Below are positions 24,236 to 38,424 of a stretch of DNA of 64,000 nt, piece after piece. Source of the stretch: Aphidius gifuensis (lineage: Eukaryota > Arthropoda > Insecta > Hymenoptera > Braconidae); NCBI RefSeq assembly GCF_014905175.1, contig NC_057791.1, positions 3,038,001-3,102,000 of the forward strand, in the 5' to 3' direction. The notes below the pieces were generated by a model, which had not been told where the DNA came from, made no database searches, and saw only the letters and a program-made list of their open reading frames with translations. Position numbers and translations under genes: made by a program. How positions within the stretch are numbered: position 1 is the first letter of the stretch; every line of letters starts with the position of its first letter.

Positions 24236-27200
24236 TTAATAATATGTAATTAAATACGGTTGAGAATTTATATTTTTTTGAATATTTTTAATTTTATCAT
24301 TATTAAATTCATATCCAGCACGACGTTGTTCATCATCAAGATATTTTTCAATATCATCATTATCTCGATAAAGTGATGAACTAGCACCTCTTGGTAGTTG
24401 TTTATTTTTCATAAGTAGACCAAGTAAATTATGTAATTTAGGACTATCAAAATCTAATTCATCGTTTTTTGAATATTTATAATCATCATGATGATTGTAT
24501 AATAAATCAGGTGATGATGTTGTAAATGTTGGATAATTATTATAATTTATTATTTCTTTTCGGCCACTGTTATTTTCATTTTTAAATGGTCGTCTATGTA
24601 AATGAGTTGAATGACTACTTGCTGCTGTTTCAATACCACCACTAATTGGACGTTTACCATGTGGTCTATTATGTGGTCTTAATTTATTATTTTCAATTCT
24701 TGTGCCTTTTATAATTGGTCTTTTTTTAACTTGCTTTTTAATTTTATTATTATTATTATCATTATCTAAAAATGGATTTTTTGACACAAATGAATTGACC
24801 TTTGGTGGTGTTAAATAATCATTTATTTTAATATTATTATTATCATTATTATTTGATAAATCATTATTGTTAAATTCTGTTTTAAATAATTGTTCAAGTT
24901 CTGATACAGTTATACCAGGTCGTTTATTTAATGGACCAGGATCAACTGTTTGTACATTTGTTTCTGAATGATGTCCTTCAATAATTTCTTTAATATTTTT
25001 TGATTTTACCATATTTGATTTAATTCTATCTAATTCATCTTTAAGTCTTTTTAATTCAGCAATATCAGCAACAGTTAAATTACGAATTTTTTTATCACTA
25101 TTCCATTTATGAGTATTATATATTGTTCTTAATGATTCTTTAAACATTTCTTCAGCATATTTTTCTAAATCTGTACTTAATTTTGGTTTTTTAATTAAAT
25201 CCATTTGTGCTGTTGGTGTATTTTTATAAAAATTACCACCTGGTATAGCTGGAACAAGATTTAAATTATGTGAAAGAGCATCAGGTACATGTGCTTTACT
25301 ATTGAGCATTATTTGACTATCAACAAGTTCAGTACTTGGTACAAAATTCATTGGATTATATGCTGGACGATCAGCTGCATATGTACGCCATTGATTATTA
25401 TTATTATTACTTTGTGCACCAATATGTGTTAATGAATCAACATAGCTATGTATATTAATTGAATCAGGTGTTGTACTTGTTAATATTGGTATTGGTGTTG
25501 TCAATACTGCACCTTGATATTGATTAAATGCATTGAAATTTGGATTTTGTATTTGTACTGTTTGCATACCAACAACTGGTAATTGTGAATCTTTATTTGT
25601 ATTTTGTATTGCATTATATGTATTAATATTATTATTACTTGTACTTCCTAAATTATCATTGCTACGAATTAAAGTATGAAATTGTGGTTTAAAATTTTTA
25701 TTTTGTTCTATTGGTGTTTGTAATTGTTGAAGTTGTGTCCAGGTATTTCCAAGTATTGCATTACCATTATATTGTCCAGCATAAGTGGGTTGAAAATTTG
25801 TTGATTGTTGTTGTTGTTGTTGTTGTATTAATGCAGGAAATAGTTGTTGAAATTGTTGATTATTTTGACTCTGTGCAATGACATTATGTATATTACTTGA
25901 TGCTGGTATATTATTATTTACGGAATAACTTGCTGATGTTAAATAATTATTTGTTGTTGGTGTGAAAGTTGTTTTTTTTGATGAATTTTCTATTTCACTT
26001 GATACAGTTTGAGCATTATTATTATTTTGTATTGGTGTTTGTTGATTTTGTCCATTTAAACCTCGTGTATTTACTAAAATATTATTATTGTATCCATTCA
26101 AGGGTGACTGAAGTATTGATTGCAATGTTGGTTGTGAAACAAGTAAATGATGAACTTGTGAATTATCTTGATTTGATGTTTTTGGTGCAATGGTACTTTG
26201 TGATACAGTAAATACTGGTGCAACAGTACTTTGAAAATATTGTGTTTTAATATTATTATTTTGAGGATATTTATTTTGTAAAAATACAGCTTGTAAAGGA
26301 TTTTGATATGTACTTTGTCCAACAATTATTTCTGGAATTGGTGTTGAATATTGATGATAATTTTTAGCTGAATTTTGTAATGATTGATTTGGTGGACCAG
26401 TACTTATTAATGGTGATGCTGTACTAACAATTGGACCAGCTGTTATATAATTTTGTACTCCAGCATTTGATATATCAAAACCTTGACTAGTACCAATTGC
26501 AGTTGAATGATCAAAATTTGTCAATGGTACAAGATTTAAATTAACTGGTACTAAAACATTTGGTTTATTATTTTGATTTAATTGATAACTATTTGACTGT
26601 GAAAGTTCAATATTTTGTCCAACTTGATTCCATGAATTTTCATTATTTTGTGATTCAATATTTTTATTATTATCATCTCCTTTTGATTGATTTTCTTGAT
26701 TATTATTTTGTTCATTATCTGTCCAATAATTTGGCTTGGCTCGTGATCTATGTGATTTTATTTTTGATGATGATGAATTAATTTTTTTTGTATCATCAAC
26801 ATCACTACCACTACTACTACCATCACCATTTCCACGATGTTCCTTAACAAGTCTTCTTGAATTTTCAGAAGTATATGGACGTCTTCGACTTTTATATATT
26901 TTTTTTGGTCTTTCAGTTATTTCTAAATAATCAGAACTCTCATTTGATCCATCTTCATTTTTATCATAACGATCTTCTGATTCATCATTTATTTTTTTTT
27001 GATTATCATAAGGATTCATTGTTGATACTTGACCAATAGATTGTTGATTATTATATTTAACATCAACTTTATAATCACTTGGCTCAATAACAACAACTGG
27101 CTTTAGACTAAATTGTTGATTTTTTTTATTATCTCTTAAATAATCATTTGAATTATCATAATTTATATTTGGTAAACTAGATGTTTTTTGACGAGTAACG

Positions 27201-28613
27201 CTTTCACCAAAAATACCATATTTTGATGCTGTATGTTGTGGATAATTATGATTAACTTTCTCCGGTTCAAAAATTGCTTCAGTCGTTGTTGTTACTGTTG
27301 TTGTTGTTATTGGTTTATTATTTTTATTTGTATAATAATGTGAATATACTTGTGTATTATCTCTATCTTGATCAAAATCATCACTCAAATAATCATTTAT
27401 TTGTTTTATTCGATTTTTTGTACGCAAATTGTTTGTATATTTTTTATTTTCATCAATTATTAATTTAGTATTACTAGCTTGATTTAAATTACTCTGCATA
27501 TTTTCATAAAATTCATGATAATTTGCAATTTTTGGTGTTTGTTTATTAACTTTTAATAATTCAAATTCTTTTTGTCCATCTTGTGAATCATACGAACGAC
27601 GATCTGCTTCTGTTTGTGATATATTTAATAATATTCTTGCTTCAGTAAAAAATGCTGGATTATTTTCAACATTATTATCATAATCTGATAATGATATAAT
27701 TGGTGATTCAGTTGTATCTTCATCAATTGTTGTATTTGTTGAATTAATCAATAATTCACTGGAGAGAAATTTTTGTGATGAAATCATTGGAATGAATCCG
27801 TTGGAATTTTCATAATGAATATCAGTTGTCTCGTCAAGCTCTGGTAATTCTGTTGACGAGTTTGTTTCCGTAATTGGTTCTTCAAATTCTGTTGATGATG
27901 GAGCAATATTTTCTGATGCCATTGCAACTTGATCATCAGTGACATCTTTTGAATTTTCATCGGCTAAACATACTGCAATTGTTCCACACAGTATGGATAA
28001 CAGTATCACCTGCAAAAATAAAAAATAAATTAAATTATTGTATAATTCTTTATTATTTCTTTTTTTTTTTTTTTCGCTAATTTTTAATATTTATGAACAA
28101 GATATTTTACACATGAAATATTCACTTGGCTCTCATGAATTTAATCGGGTTAAATTAGAGATGAGAGTCAAGGGGATGACCTAGAAATGAAAAGCAGAAA
28201 AGTAAAAAAAAAAAAAAAATAGTGAAACACGCACGTAATGTGAGTAAGAACTGAATGCTCACGGGACCAAAACTTTATAAACTTTCTTGTTGTTCTTAAA
28301 CAATTATTGGAACGAATAATTATTTGTCTATGATGAATGAAAAATGAAAAATTAGAGATTGAAAAAAAAAGAAAAAAGAAAAAAGCCATCAAGGTCGTTG
28401 AATATTATTATTATAATATTATTCTTTTTCTAATTATGTTTTTTTTTTTTTTAAACTTGGATAAATAAAAATTGTTGTTAATTAATTTTTTTTGTCAACA
28501 AACTTTATTTTTATTTATTTTAGTTTTATTATCCAAAACACAGTAAAATTTCACAATATAAATAATAAATAAAACACTCAACGAAATGACAAACTCACCC
28601 TATAGAAAAACAT
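24236..28613 (-). CDS. Large secreted Gln/Asn/Ser-rich protein (1262 aa)
   Basis: Two exons: 28613-28599 (MFFYR) and 28009-24236, one uninterrupted 3.77-kb exon. MFFYRVILLSILCGTIAVCL is a signal peptide. Residues ~25-130 are acidic and Thr/Ser/Asn-rich with NSST and NTT sequons. Residues ~190-930 are Asn/Gln-rich, with a Gln run near 735 and many GQ, NN and TP motifs, so prion-like in composition. At about 935-1020 lies the only ordered-looking part, a charged helical stretch (DLEKYAEEMFKESLRTIYNT, IAELKRLKDELDRIKSNMV), then GITVSELEQLF. The tail is basic and His-rich, ending QPYLITYY. There are almost no Cys. It resembles insect matrix proteins that build up as disordered polymers; family not recognised. 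TATAAAG lies at 28837-28843 (minus). Confidence 0.85.
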
Positions 28614-30331
28614 TTTTTTTTAATTTTGTAATTTTTTTCTCCAATTGCTTCACTTCACAATACAGATAAAAAATTCACAATTAATATTTTGACACATGGA
28701 AAAAGCACCAATGATGAGGGGACCAAATAAAAAAACTAAATTAACAGCTCAATTCTTGATCTTGTATTAAAAACAATGATCTTACAAGTTCAACAGCCAC
28801 ACAAGAACTAAAGCCACATAGTTGATATGCGATTTTCTTTATACACTCTGGTAGTCAAGTGAAAAATATCGTTCTAAATATTATCTTATAGCCCACACCA
28901 TCTATATCAGTATAACTTTCATTCACGACACGCGACCACTGTTGGAAAAGTCTTGTCCATAAAAATGCATACAAGGATATTTTAAAAATTCATATTATTA
29001 TGATAATCAACAACCAGAACATTTCAATGGCCAACATATGTACTAGAAGTTGTTTAATCAATTTTCACTTTGACGATTAATCGTCAGGTACCGTTGATTC
29101 AACCATCAACGGAAATTGATAATTTATGAAAAATTTATTTAAAAAAAAAAAAAATTGAAAGGATATTTACCACAGATAAAAAGAAAAGAAATAGAATCTG
29201 ATGATGATTTTTATGATTTTCTGTTCAATTAATTTTAACTATATACTTTGGTAAAAATGAAAAAAAAAATAGTGTTATTATTATTTAAAGGCTTTCTTCA
29301 ATAAATATTTCTGTTGGACATAATCAAATAAACAAAATTCATATTGGTCATTACTTTAGCAATTGTTCATCGCTCTAGAACACACGCTTTACTACTGGCT
29401 GATTTTATTTATTGTAGTAAATATCAGTATCATAGGAGTGAAAAAAAAAAATTCATCGTCAATACAAAAGCATTAACTTAACGTTAAAAATAAATTCATT
29501 GTTTTTTAATTGCTCAAAACACTGTAGATTTTAGATAGCCATTTTGTATTATTAAATAAAATAATACTTGAAAAAATGAGATGAGTTATCAGTCATCAAT
29601 TTATATAAATAATAATTAAACATAATTATGGCTAAATACGCGTATACAATTGATCGCAAAATGATAGCCACAGAAATCATTTAAAATACAAACATCTTTA
29701 AGATTTAATTATAAATTTTCCTATTACGGAAGTCAAAAAAAAAGAAACTACTCTGAATTAAATTAAAGTTTTTTTTTTTTTAATTTTTATTCAATTACTA
29801 TTTCATGCTGATTAAATGTGAAAAAAAAATATAATTTTACTTAATAATGTATTTTATTTATTCAAAAAATTATTGAGCATACAAATAATTATTCAATTAC
29901 AATAGTATAAATGAAAATAACAAAAAAAAAAAAAAGATTCTCTTAAATGCTATTAATAAAAAGGTACCTTCTTGAAGTGTAGAAATTTGGTCGTTCGAAA
30001 TTCTTTACAAAAAAAATAATTATATGGCAATTGATATATATTTTTTCTTTTGATGTTACTCAACTTACAGACTAAATATTTTATTAATTTTAAAAAAATA
30101 AAATGTTAAAACAGGATATTGCACATTCCCAAATTAAAAAAATGAAAAATATTCATCTGGCAAGTGTTGTAATAATTACTTTAACAAATTAAAAAAATTG
30201 ACAGATAATGAAAAAATAATAATAATTATTATTATAAACTGTTGTATAAAAAAAAAAAAAATTCAATGAGGTACAAAAAATTAATTTTCATAAAATTATA
30301 TACTTGAAAAGAAACAAGTATATTATATAAT
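28614..30331. other. Long upstream region and spacer
   Basis: It contains the TATA element at 28837-28843 (minus) and AT-rich sequence with poly-A tracts. No gene, RNA or repeat family recognised. Confidence 0.5.
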
Positions 30332-33300
30332 TTATTTTGTTTTTTTTAAATTTGGAAAACGTGGATCTTCAATAATTTGTACACTCTTGACTTTTTGTAA
30401 TTTATTAACTGTTCTTGTTCCAAATTTATTTCTTGAATCATCAAATGTTGTTTTTTTAATATTTTTATCTTCTTCATCATAAAAATCTGGATAAGATGGC
30501 CTTGGTGTATAATCAAGTGGATGTTGAGCTAATTTTTTACTTGCAATTGAATCTTGATCATAAGTTGGTGATAAACGACTTAATACTTGTGTTAATTGTG
30601 TCAATTCATTTATTGGACTTTGATTAATTGTTTTTTCTGTAATTTGATTAGCATATTGATAATTACTATTTTGACTTAATGCAGCTTTACTAGTTGCATA
30701 ATCACTTAAATACTGTTGTAACAAAGCTTTTAAATTAATATTGGGTGTTACTTTTTGTTGTACTGGTGATACACCATCAACTCTCAATATAATAACTGGT
30801 ATCAATGATTTTCCAGTTTGTATAAATGTTGGTTGAGCATTTAATATTGATGATGGATCTCTAATATACTGTGATATTGATGGATTATAATTTAATAAAT
30901 TTTCATAATTTGTATTTGCATATTGTGAATTTGTATATTGTTTTAATGGTGCTGGTTGTGAATTATATTGTTCAAATTGTCCTGGTTGTGAATTATATTG
31001 TTCAAATTGTCCTGGTTGTAAATTATATTGTTCCAATTGTACTGGTTGTGTATTATATTGTTCAGCTTGTGCTAAATGAGGATTATATTGTTCTGTTGTT
31101 GCTTCTTGATTATTTTCAAATACTTTTGTTAAATATTTTTGTGCTTGTGGTGTATATTTTGATAATATTGTTGGTGATAATTGACCCTGAGTTGTAAATA
31201 AATTTGTTGATGATGGTGTTGTTGGTTGTGGTGGTGTTTCTGTTGAATAAACATATTCAGTATTTTGATTATTAGCATATTTTAGTCTTTGATCGTATCT
31301 TGTTGCTTCATTATTATCTTTTTCACGTGGTCTTAATCCATATTTAGTTTGATATGAAAAGTCATAATTTTGAGCTTGAGACTGTGATGATGATGATGCT
31401 GATGATACTGCTGAGCTTTTACCAGCAACAGATACAAATTCACTTGGACGTGATGGTTGAGCTGGTTCAGCATCCGTTGGAAATTGTGCAGGTCTTTGAG
31501 AGTAAATATTATTTACTGTTGGCTCTTGTGGATAACGTGCTGGTGATGGTGAATCTTGATATTGATTTTGATAAACAATATTTTGATTATTATAAACATC
31601 TTGAGTATAACGATTATCTTGAGTTTGTTGTTGTTGTTGTTGACTAATTGGATTTTGATATGTCACAGTTTGATAATTATTGTATGAATTAATTTTTGGT
31701 TGATTTGCATAATCAACAAATGGTGATGTTGTTGGTGTTACAATTCTTCCATCAGGATATTTCCAAACTATTTTATTTTCATATTTAATACCATTTTCAA
31801 CAACAAAACGTGGTAAATTAAATACAGATGGATCAAATGGTAATGTTCTTGGTGTTGATGATGATACATCATAATTTTGTCTTTGTTGATTAAAATTTGC
31901 AACTGTATATCTTGTATCATGTGTTGATGCTTGTGTTGGTGTTGGTGTTGTTGAATAAGTATCATAATTTGGTCGTATTGTTGTGAAAGTTTGTCTATTA
32001 TTTGAATAAACATCTTGATAGTTTGGTTGTGCAGTTGTGTAGGTATTTACATTTTTATTAACACCTCTGTAATTTGGCCTAGTTGTTGTATAGGAAGCAA
32101 TGTTACTCTTTGGGGTCGTTGAATATGATTGAAATGAATAATCAGTGGGCGATGCCTTGAGTAATTTTGTACGTTGACCAAAAACGGCTTGGTTTGATGT
32201 TGCAAAATTATTATTATTATTGTTATTGTTATTATTATTAACATGTGATTGTGATGCAGCATTTGTAGTTCGTAAATTTTGTTTATAATTTGGAGTTGTT
32301 TTAATTGGTGTTTCATCTGGTCGTTCAGTTATTGGCTTATATGATTCAATTATTGTTTTTGGTGCAAATGGACTTATTGATTCTTCAATACTAACTGTTG
32401 TTCCACTTTTACTACCAGGAAAATATAAATTTGTTTTTCCAGAAAATAAATTATTTCTTAAATAACCATAGCCAAGACCATTGTTGACAGTACGTTTAGA
32501 TTTTCCATCTGTAGATGATGAATTATCTGAATCACCAGCAAAATCAAGAAGTATCAATGGTGGTAAAATTGGTAAATCTCCAACCTCATCAGTATCAACT
32601 TGTTTTAATTTATTCAGTTCCATCTCAGCATTCGTTTCTACTGATGTATCGTTGTCAGTTCCTTTCTCTAATTTGATTGGTGTGCTTTCTGTTGTCGGTG
32701 CTGCATCTTCATTGCAATTGATGCTGACCAACAGGGTCATAGTGACCTGAAATTTTTTTTTTTAAATGTTAATTTACAACTGGTCTTAATTTTGGGATGT
32801 TTTTTTTTTTATAGGTTTTTAGTTAAATTTTTTTCTTCTTTTTGATGTAGGGTTGACAAGTTAATTTTTTTTTAATATTATACTTCAAAAATGAGATGAG
32901 TTAGGTTGACTGAGGAAAGGTCAAGTTATAACCTTGATAATAGAAATTATTGTTCAAGATAATATTAATGATTGGCCAATAGAGATAGTTGAAATTTTAT
33001 CGTCTTTATATGCATTTAAAAAAAAAAATATTTATTTATGAGAATTTTGATAACTTTCACTTGTTCGTCACCAAAATAAGGCTATTAATTTTTATCGCAA
33101 ATGTCTTATTACAATTTCAACATTTATAAAAGTATCGTAAGACTTCAATATCAATAATTAAAAAATTTCAAGGTAAATTCATTGGTCAATTCCTGAAGCT
33201 TGTATTGATATATATAGAAAAAAAATATAAAAAAAACTGGAATCTCCGGATCGCAGTTTGGAAACAAGTTTTATCTTTCGCATTCTTATTTTCACCGCTT

Positions 33301-34313
33301 TCTTTTGCCAGGATATAACACGGGGCTAACGATCAGCGAATCGGAAATCAATGTGTTTTTTTTTTTTTTTTCTTATTTATCATCGTGAAATCGACAGTTT
33401 ATTTTGAATATTTAAATAAAAAAAAATAAATAAAAACTACATATTTATCGAATAATCTTAAATCATGTCAATAAAATATAGGTGAAATTTTTAATTTATT
33501 TATTAATTTTATTGAGCTCAATCTTTTGCCAAAATTGAATAATCAAAAAATGAAAAAAATAATAATAGCAAGTACGAGACATAAAGACAATTTTATCATT
33601 ACTCAATAATAAAGTTGACAAATTTGCACACGCGATGGTAATCGAATTAGACAACATATATTTTGACTTTCACTAGAATCTTTTAATATCATCATGACAC
33701 AAGTTCTTCACGCGTCGAAACACAGAGCAATCTTGTGTGCTTTAAAAAAAAAAATAAAAACTATATAAATAAGTAAATAAATAAAATGAAAAATAAATCG
33801 GAAACACTTTCTCTGCAATTACGTCCACCGGTTGCAAGAAGGAAGTCTTCAATAGAAAAAAAACAAAAAAATCTATTCTGTCTTAAAATGTAATTCATTG
33901 TGACACTAATACTACACTTGACAATTTTTTTATTTTAATATTAAATTCTAAAAAGTAATTCTACAATAAAAAAAAAATTAAAATAATTGATTTAAAAAAT
34001 TCTTTAAATAGTTGAAATAATTTTTTTTACTTTAATTTGACTGATGATGAGATTATTATCAAAATGATTTATCGCAATTCATTAAACACAAAAGAAAACA
34101 TTAATTTACAAAAAAAAAAAAAAATTAAGATGTCTGAAATATAAATAAATTATATAATAATAAATTTTTAAAAATCAATAAAATTAATTAAATTTTGTTT
34201 ACTATTTTTTCTTTTATATAATTTTGTAAATTGAATATATATTTGGCAATATTAATTTGTAGCTATTGAATTACAATATACAATTTACTTACAATTATCA
34301 AAATGAGTCTCAT
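30332..34313 (-). CDS. Secreted Gln/Tyr/Pro-rich protein with decapeptide repeats (811 aa)
   Basis: Two exons: 34313-34293 (MRLILII) and 32746-30332, separated by a 1.5-kb intron. The join gives the signal peptide MRLILIIVTMTLLVSINC, which supports the distant first exon. An acidic segment ends GKSKR (91-92), followed by TVNNGLGYGYLRNN. The long body is rich in Gln, Tyr, Asn, Pro and Thr, with repeated TTxPNY units near residues 220-260. Around 315-345 a more ordered segment reads PRFVVENGIKYENKIVWKYP then DGR. Around 557-606 there are five imperfect 10-residue repeats (QPGQFEQYNS type). The C terminus is basic. This is the pattern of a disordered extracellular matrix protein. TATA-like ATATAAGG lies at about 34388-34395 (minus). 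Confidence 0.82.
30950..31095 (-). repeat. 30-nt coding tandem repeat (10-residue units)
   Basis: Plus-strand units of the form gaattatattgttcaaattg / tcctggttgt recur about five times with a 30-nt period. The two middle units are nearly identical and the outer ones have drifted. They encode QPxQxEQYNx decapeptides. Confidence 0.75.
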
Positions 34314-36553
34314 ATTGATGCGATCCTCAAACTCACTGATGCGGTTATACGTTTGGTACTGATGAAGCTGATGCCACAGAATCCCACCTTATATGCCCTC
34401 GCCTCATGTGAGAGAAGGACGCGACATTATAAGAAATTTCACTTTGGTAAGCCGTTATTTCTCATCAACATACGAAAAAAAAAATATATATTAAGGTTGA
34501 AGACACCTGTCAATAGCGTAACTCTCCTCTTCTCTCCATACGCAATTGCGTATTATTGAAATGAAATCATTCAATCTATCAAATTGATCTGCAAATTACA
34601 TGTATATCATTAAAAATAATTAACGACAAACCAATTATTCTTCATTACGAAAAATAACTTTAAAAAAAATATATAGAAAAATAAAAAACAAACAAAACGG
34701 TATACATTTAAATTGGTTTGTTTTTTTATTTTAATACGCACCTTTTATCAGCCTTCAAGACTTTCAATAATCAAAGGTACTTTTTGTACAATGAAATAAT
34801 AAAATTGTCTAAAGCAAAGGTGACGAGTTGTTGAACAGAAGACATGTGTTTGCTGACTTGAGACGAATTACTGACTTGTCACGGATTGTTTCACACGAAG
34901 AATGATCTCGGATTGCTCTGACTTTGCTCTATAAAAAGAAAAAAATAAATAAATTAAATACATATGAAATAAAAAAAAAAAAACAAGATACTCGTCAATT
35001 TTCAGATATACTATTTTATTTCCTTTTGGTGAAATTTTATTTACAATTGTATATGAAAGGAAATCAATATATATATATATATAGACAAATACATAAACAA
35101 CTTTTCAAGAAAAAAAATTAACCAGTTTGTTTTTATACCATTTCGGCTCATCTTCACATAGTAATATCCACTTTCACGCAAAATTTTTCATAAGCAAAAT
35201 AAAAAAGATATATAAAAAAATTTTATATATTAATTTTGACAATCTACTATTAATTTACCATATTTAAAGAATATAAAAAAAATACTATTAATATTGTTTC
35301 GCCTCTTTTTGACTTATTTAACTCAAAAAAAAAAAAAAAAATGGATAGACAAGCAAAAAACAAAATTAATAACCGGGTAATTTAATGAACAAGTTTATAC
35401 CAATGTATGGTTAAAAATAAAAAAATTAATTGCGGTATATGTAGGTAATTATCTCATTGAAAGATTCAAATAAACATATATAAAAATAGAAAAGTAAAAG
35501 CGTCCTCAAATTCATACAAATTCACCAGTTGACAGTTTCTTTAATTGTTAATTCAAATACCAACATTAAGATTTTATTTTTTAATAATTTTAATAATTTA
35601 CAATTATAAATGTATCATTTTATTTAATTATACATTAACACATTAAAGAAACAGAAAATAAAAAAAATTAAATTCATGAAAAAAAAAAAAAAAACCAGTT
35701 ACCATTAATAAAAAAATTTTTAATAAAAAACAATAAATGAATATATTTCATTATGAATTATGAATTGAATATTCAAAAAAAAAAAAAAAGGCAGCTTTCT
35801 GTATTTAAATTTAATTGAACAAAAAAATTAATATTTAATTTACATTTAATTTAAAAATAAAAGTAAAAAAAATTTTTTATTTTATTTATTATATTGTGCA
35901 GATTTTGCGTGACATTAGTCATGATTTTTTTTTATATTATTATACTAATATAATAATAATTATAATAATAAAGATAAAGGAGAGTAAAACAAAATATCTA
36001 AATATACATTTTTTTTTTTTTTTTCTATAGTAAATAAGTATATAGTACTTAATATTGTGTATTCTATTGTAAAGATAAATATGGTAGATTGTTAAATCTG
36101 TTTTTGCAACAAAGATAATATAAACTGATTTTTTATACCATCTGATACAAGTTTTATATATTTTTTTTTCTAGCATATAAAAAATAATATTGATAGTGGG
36201 TTTATCCTTTTATTTCTTTGCCTCAATAATGTCTATGATAAGAATAGCAAAAAAAAAAAAAACAAAATTAAGAAAAAAAAAATAATAAAAAAAGAATATA
36301 CATTTCATATTTTTCGATCGACTAGACAGTTGCTCGGTATAAAAGTATTGATCCATTGAAATCCCAGAAAGTCAAAATATACTCAGCAAGATTTTTATAT
36401 ATCACATAGACCCCAATTCGTAAATACTGCATTCAATATTTGTACCATAATGCAACAAAAGAAAATAATAATGATAAACAAAAAATATACATGTATATAT
36501 TTCATTTCACTCTTAATCTTTTTTTTTTTTTATTTTATTTTTTTTTAAAGATT
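34314..36553. other. Gene-poor AT-rich region
   Basis: Contains the promoter of the 811-aa protein (TATA-like at 34388-34395) in a locally GC-richer patch (34360-34450), then about 2 kb of poly-A/T-rich spacer. Short open frames here lack any support. Confidence 0.5.
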
Positions 36554-38424
36554 CTATTCAGCTTTACGTTTATTGTATGAATGGATGAAATTTATTTTTG
36601 ATGGTAGAAAGCCACCTTCAAGTTTAATCGGTCGTTCTTGATATCTAAAGGAAAAAAAAAAATAAAAAAATTTAATTATTTTTTGTAATTTTGGTTTTAC
36701 TTTAGTTATTAAAATAATTTACCTTGCTGAATCTTTAGCTGCAATAATGTAGCTTGGTGTATATGACTCGAGTAATGACTTTGGCTCAGTGGAATGACCA
36801 ATGTAATTTTGCAAGTAATGATTATTTTTACCAGTCACTGGATACTGTTCATTTACAGATTTATAATTTTGTGGTGGTGTAAAATCTCCACTTGGTGTTG
36901 TTGGAATATTCTAAAGCAATAATAATACAGTTTTCATAAAAGAAAATTAAAATAATAATAACAACAGATTTTATGTAAATTATTTATTAATAAATTATAC
37001 CTTGTCATAATTTTGTTGACTTGATGATGGAGTTCTATATCCTGAATTTGATGTGACAACATATTGAAGATATCTATCTGGTTGTTGATAATTATTATAC
37101 TGTTCATGTTGACCCTGAACTTGTTGTACATAGTCAGGTCCAGTAGTGTATGTAGCTGTTGCATGGCCTGGAGTTACTTGTGCGTATGCTGTTGGATTTG
37201 TTTGCGTGTAAACAATTTCTTGTTGATATTGAGATTGTGTTTGTGGTTGTGCATATACAGCTTGTGTATATAGTACTTCTTGAGGTTGTCTATATGAAAC
37301 ACTATCCTGAGAATATATTTGATTTTTGCCAGTCTAAAAATATAAAATAAAACTATTTATTTTTTAAATGCTCAATTATAAACATGATGAATAAATAAAA
37401 TTAAATATTTATTTACCTGGTAATTTGGCTGAACATTTTGTGATGATATTTTTGTTGTTGGATAAACTAAATATTGTTGAGAATTAATTTGATTTGTATA
37501 AGTTTCAGCTGGTCCATTATAAACAGGTATTGGTATTTGTTGAGCAGCTTGAGTCGCTAATTTATGTAATAATGGTTCATATTTTGTTGATTGTTCACGA
37601 GCCAATGATAGTTGTTGATAGTATGCCAATAATTGATTCATTGGAATATAAATAGTATCTAAAAATTAAATTATTTATATAGAAATATTATTATTAATAT
37701 ATAAGTATATATTTTTTTACCTTTATGTTTATTTGACACATATTTTTTAGCTGCTGTTTTTTGTTGAATTGTCTGGTATTGATTTCCAACAGATATTTCT
37801 GGCTCATAATACAGTTGTTGTGGTTGATAGGTTGTTGGTGAAAGACCCTTGGTCACGATCTCAATTTGTTGTGTATACTCTTCAGGATACTGTCCAATCG
37901 ATTGAGACGTGTCATGAGCATCATTTGCTGTTGTATCTTGTTGATAACGAATATCCTTACCAGTTACATCTCCTGCATACTGATTGGCATTCACCTAATA
38001 AAAATCAAAATGTTGTTTTACCAATGTACATAAACAATTTTAAGTACTTTTATTTTATTTTCTGTATAATTATAACTTACTTGATACTTGTTATTATCAG
38101 TTGTACTATAACTTCCTAATCCCTCAGTATTTTGTCCTTGATACTGATGTAGACTTAATTGATAATCCTGATTATCCACCTCATCATTAACAGAATACGA
38201 TGGTTTTTTATTTGACAAATTAGATTTAGTCTCTGAGTGAAGATTATCTCTTTCTATATCCTCAAGATTAAGCTTTTTCTCACCGTGGCATGATGCAATT
38301 AAAAATCCCAATATCCAGTAAAATCTCTGTATCAATTAAAACTATTATTAATTATATAATTAATATTAATTATTAAAAATTATTACACATTTATTTTTAA
38401 TTTATATACCAAAGTTTGAAACAT
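36554..38424 (-). CDS. Secreted Gln/Tyr-rich protein (462 aa)
   Basis: Seven exons: 38424-38410 (MFQTL), 38326-38081, 37994-37721, 37658-37417, 37333-37001, 36910-36723 and 36644-36554; all phases agree. MFQTLRFYWILGFLIASCHG is a signal peptide. The chain is Gln, Tyr, Ser, Asn and Thr-rich throughout (QPQQLYYEPE, QSQYQQEIVYTQTNPTAYAQ, QQPDRYLQYVV). It ends with a more conserved-looking basic tail, RYQERPIKLEGGFLPSKINF then IHSYNKRKAE. It has more introns than its single-large-exon neighbours. Extracellular structural role inferred; family not recognised. TATATAAG lies at about 38589-38596 (minus), ~165 bp upstream. Confidence 0.83.

Noticed and set aside
25969..27468. Several 60-80 aa plus-strand open frames opposite the 1262-aa gene
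   Set aside because: They are antisense shadows: the Asn/Gln codons of the real gene read as Leu/Ile/Val/Tyr on the other strand and so lack stops. The same holds for 30871-31647, 42448-43890 and 47162-47392.
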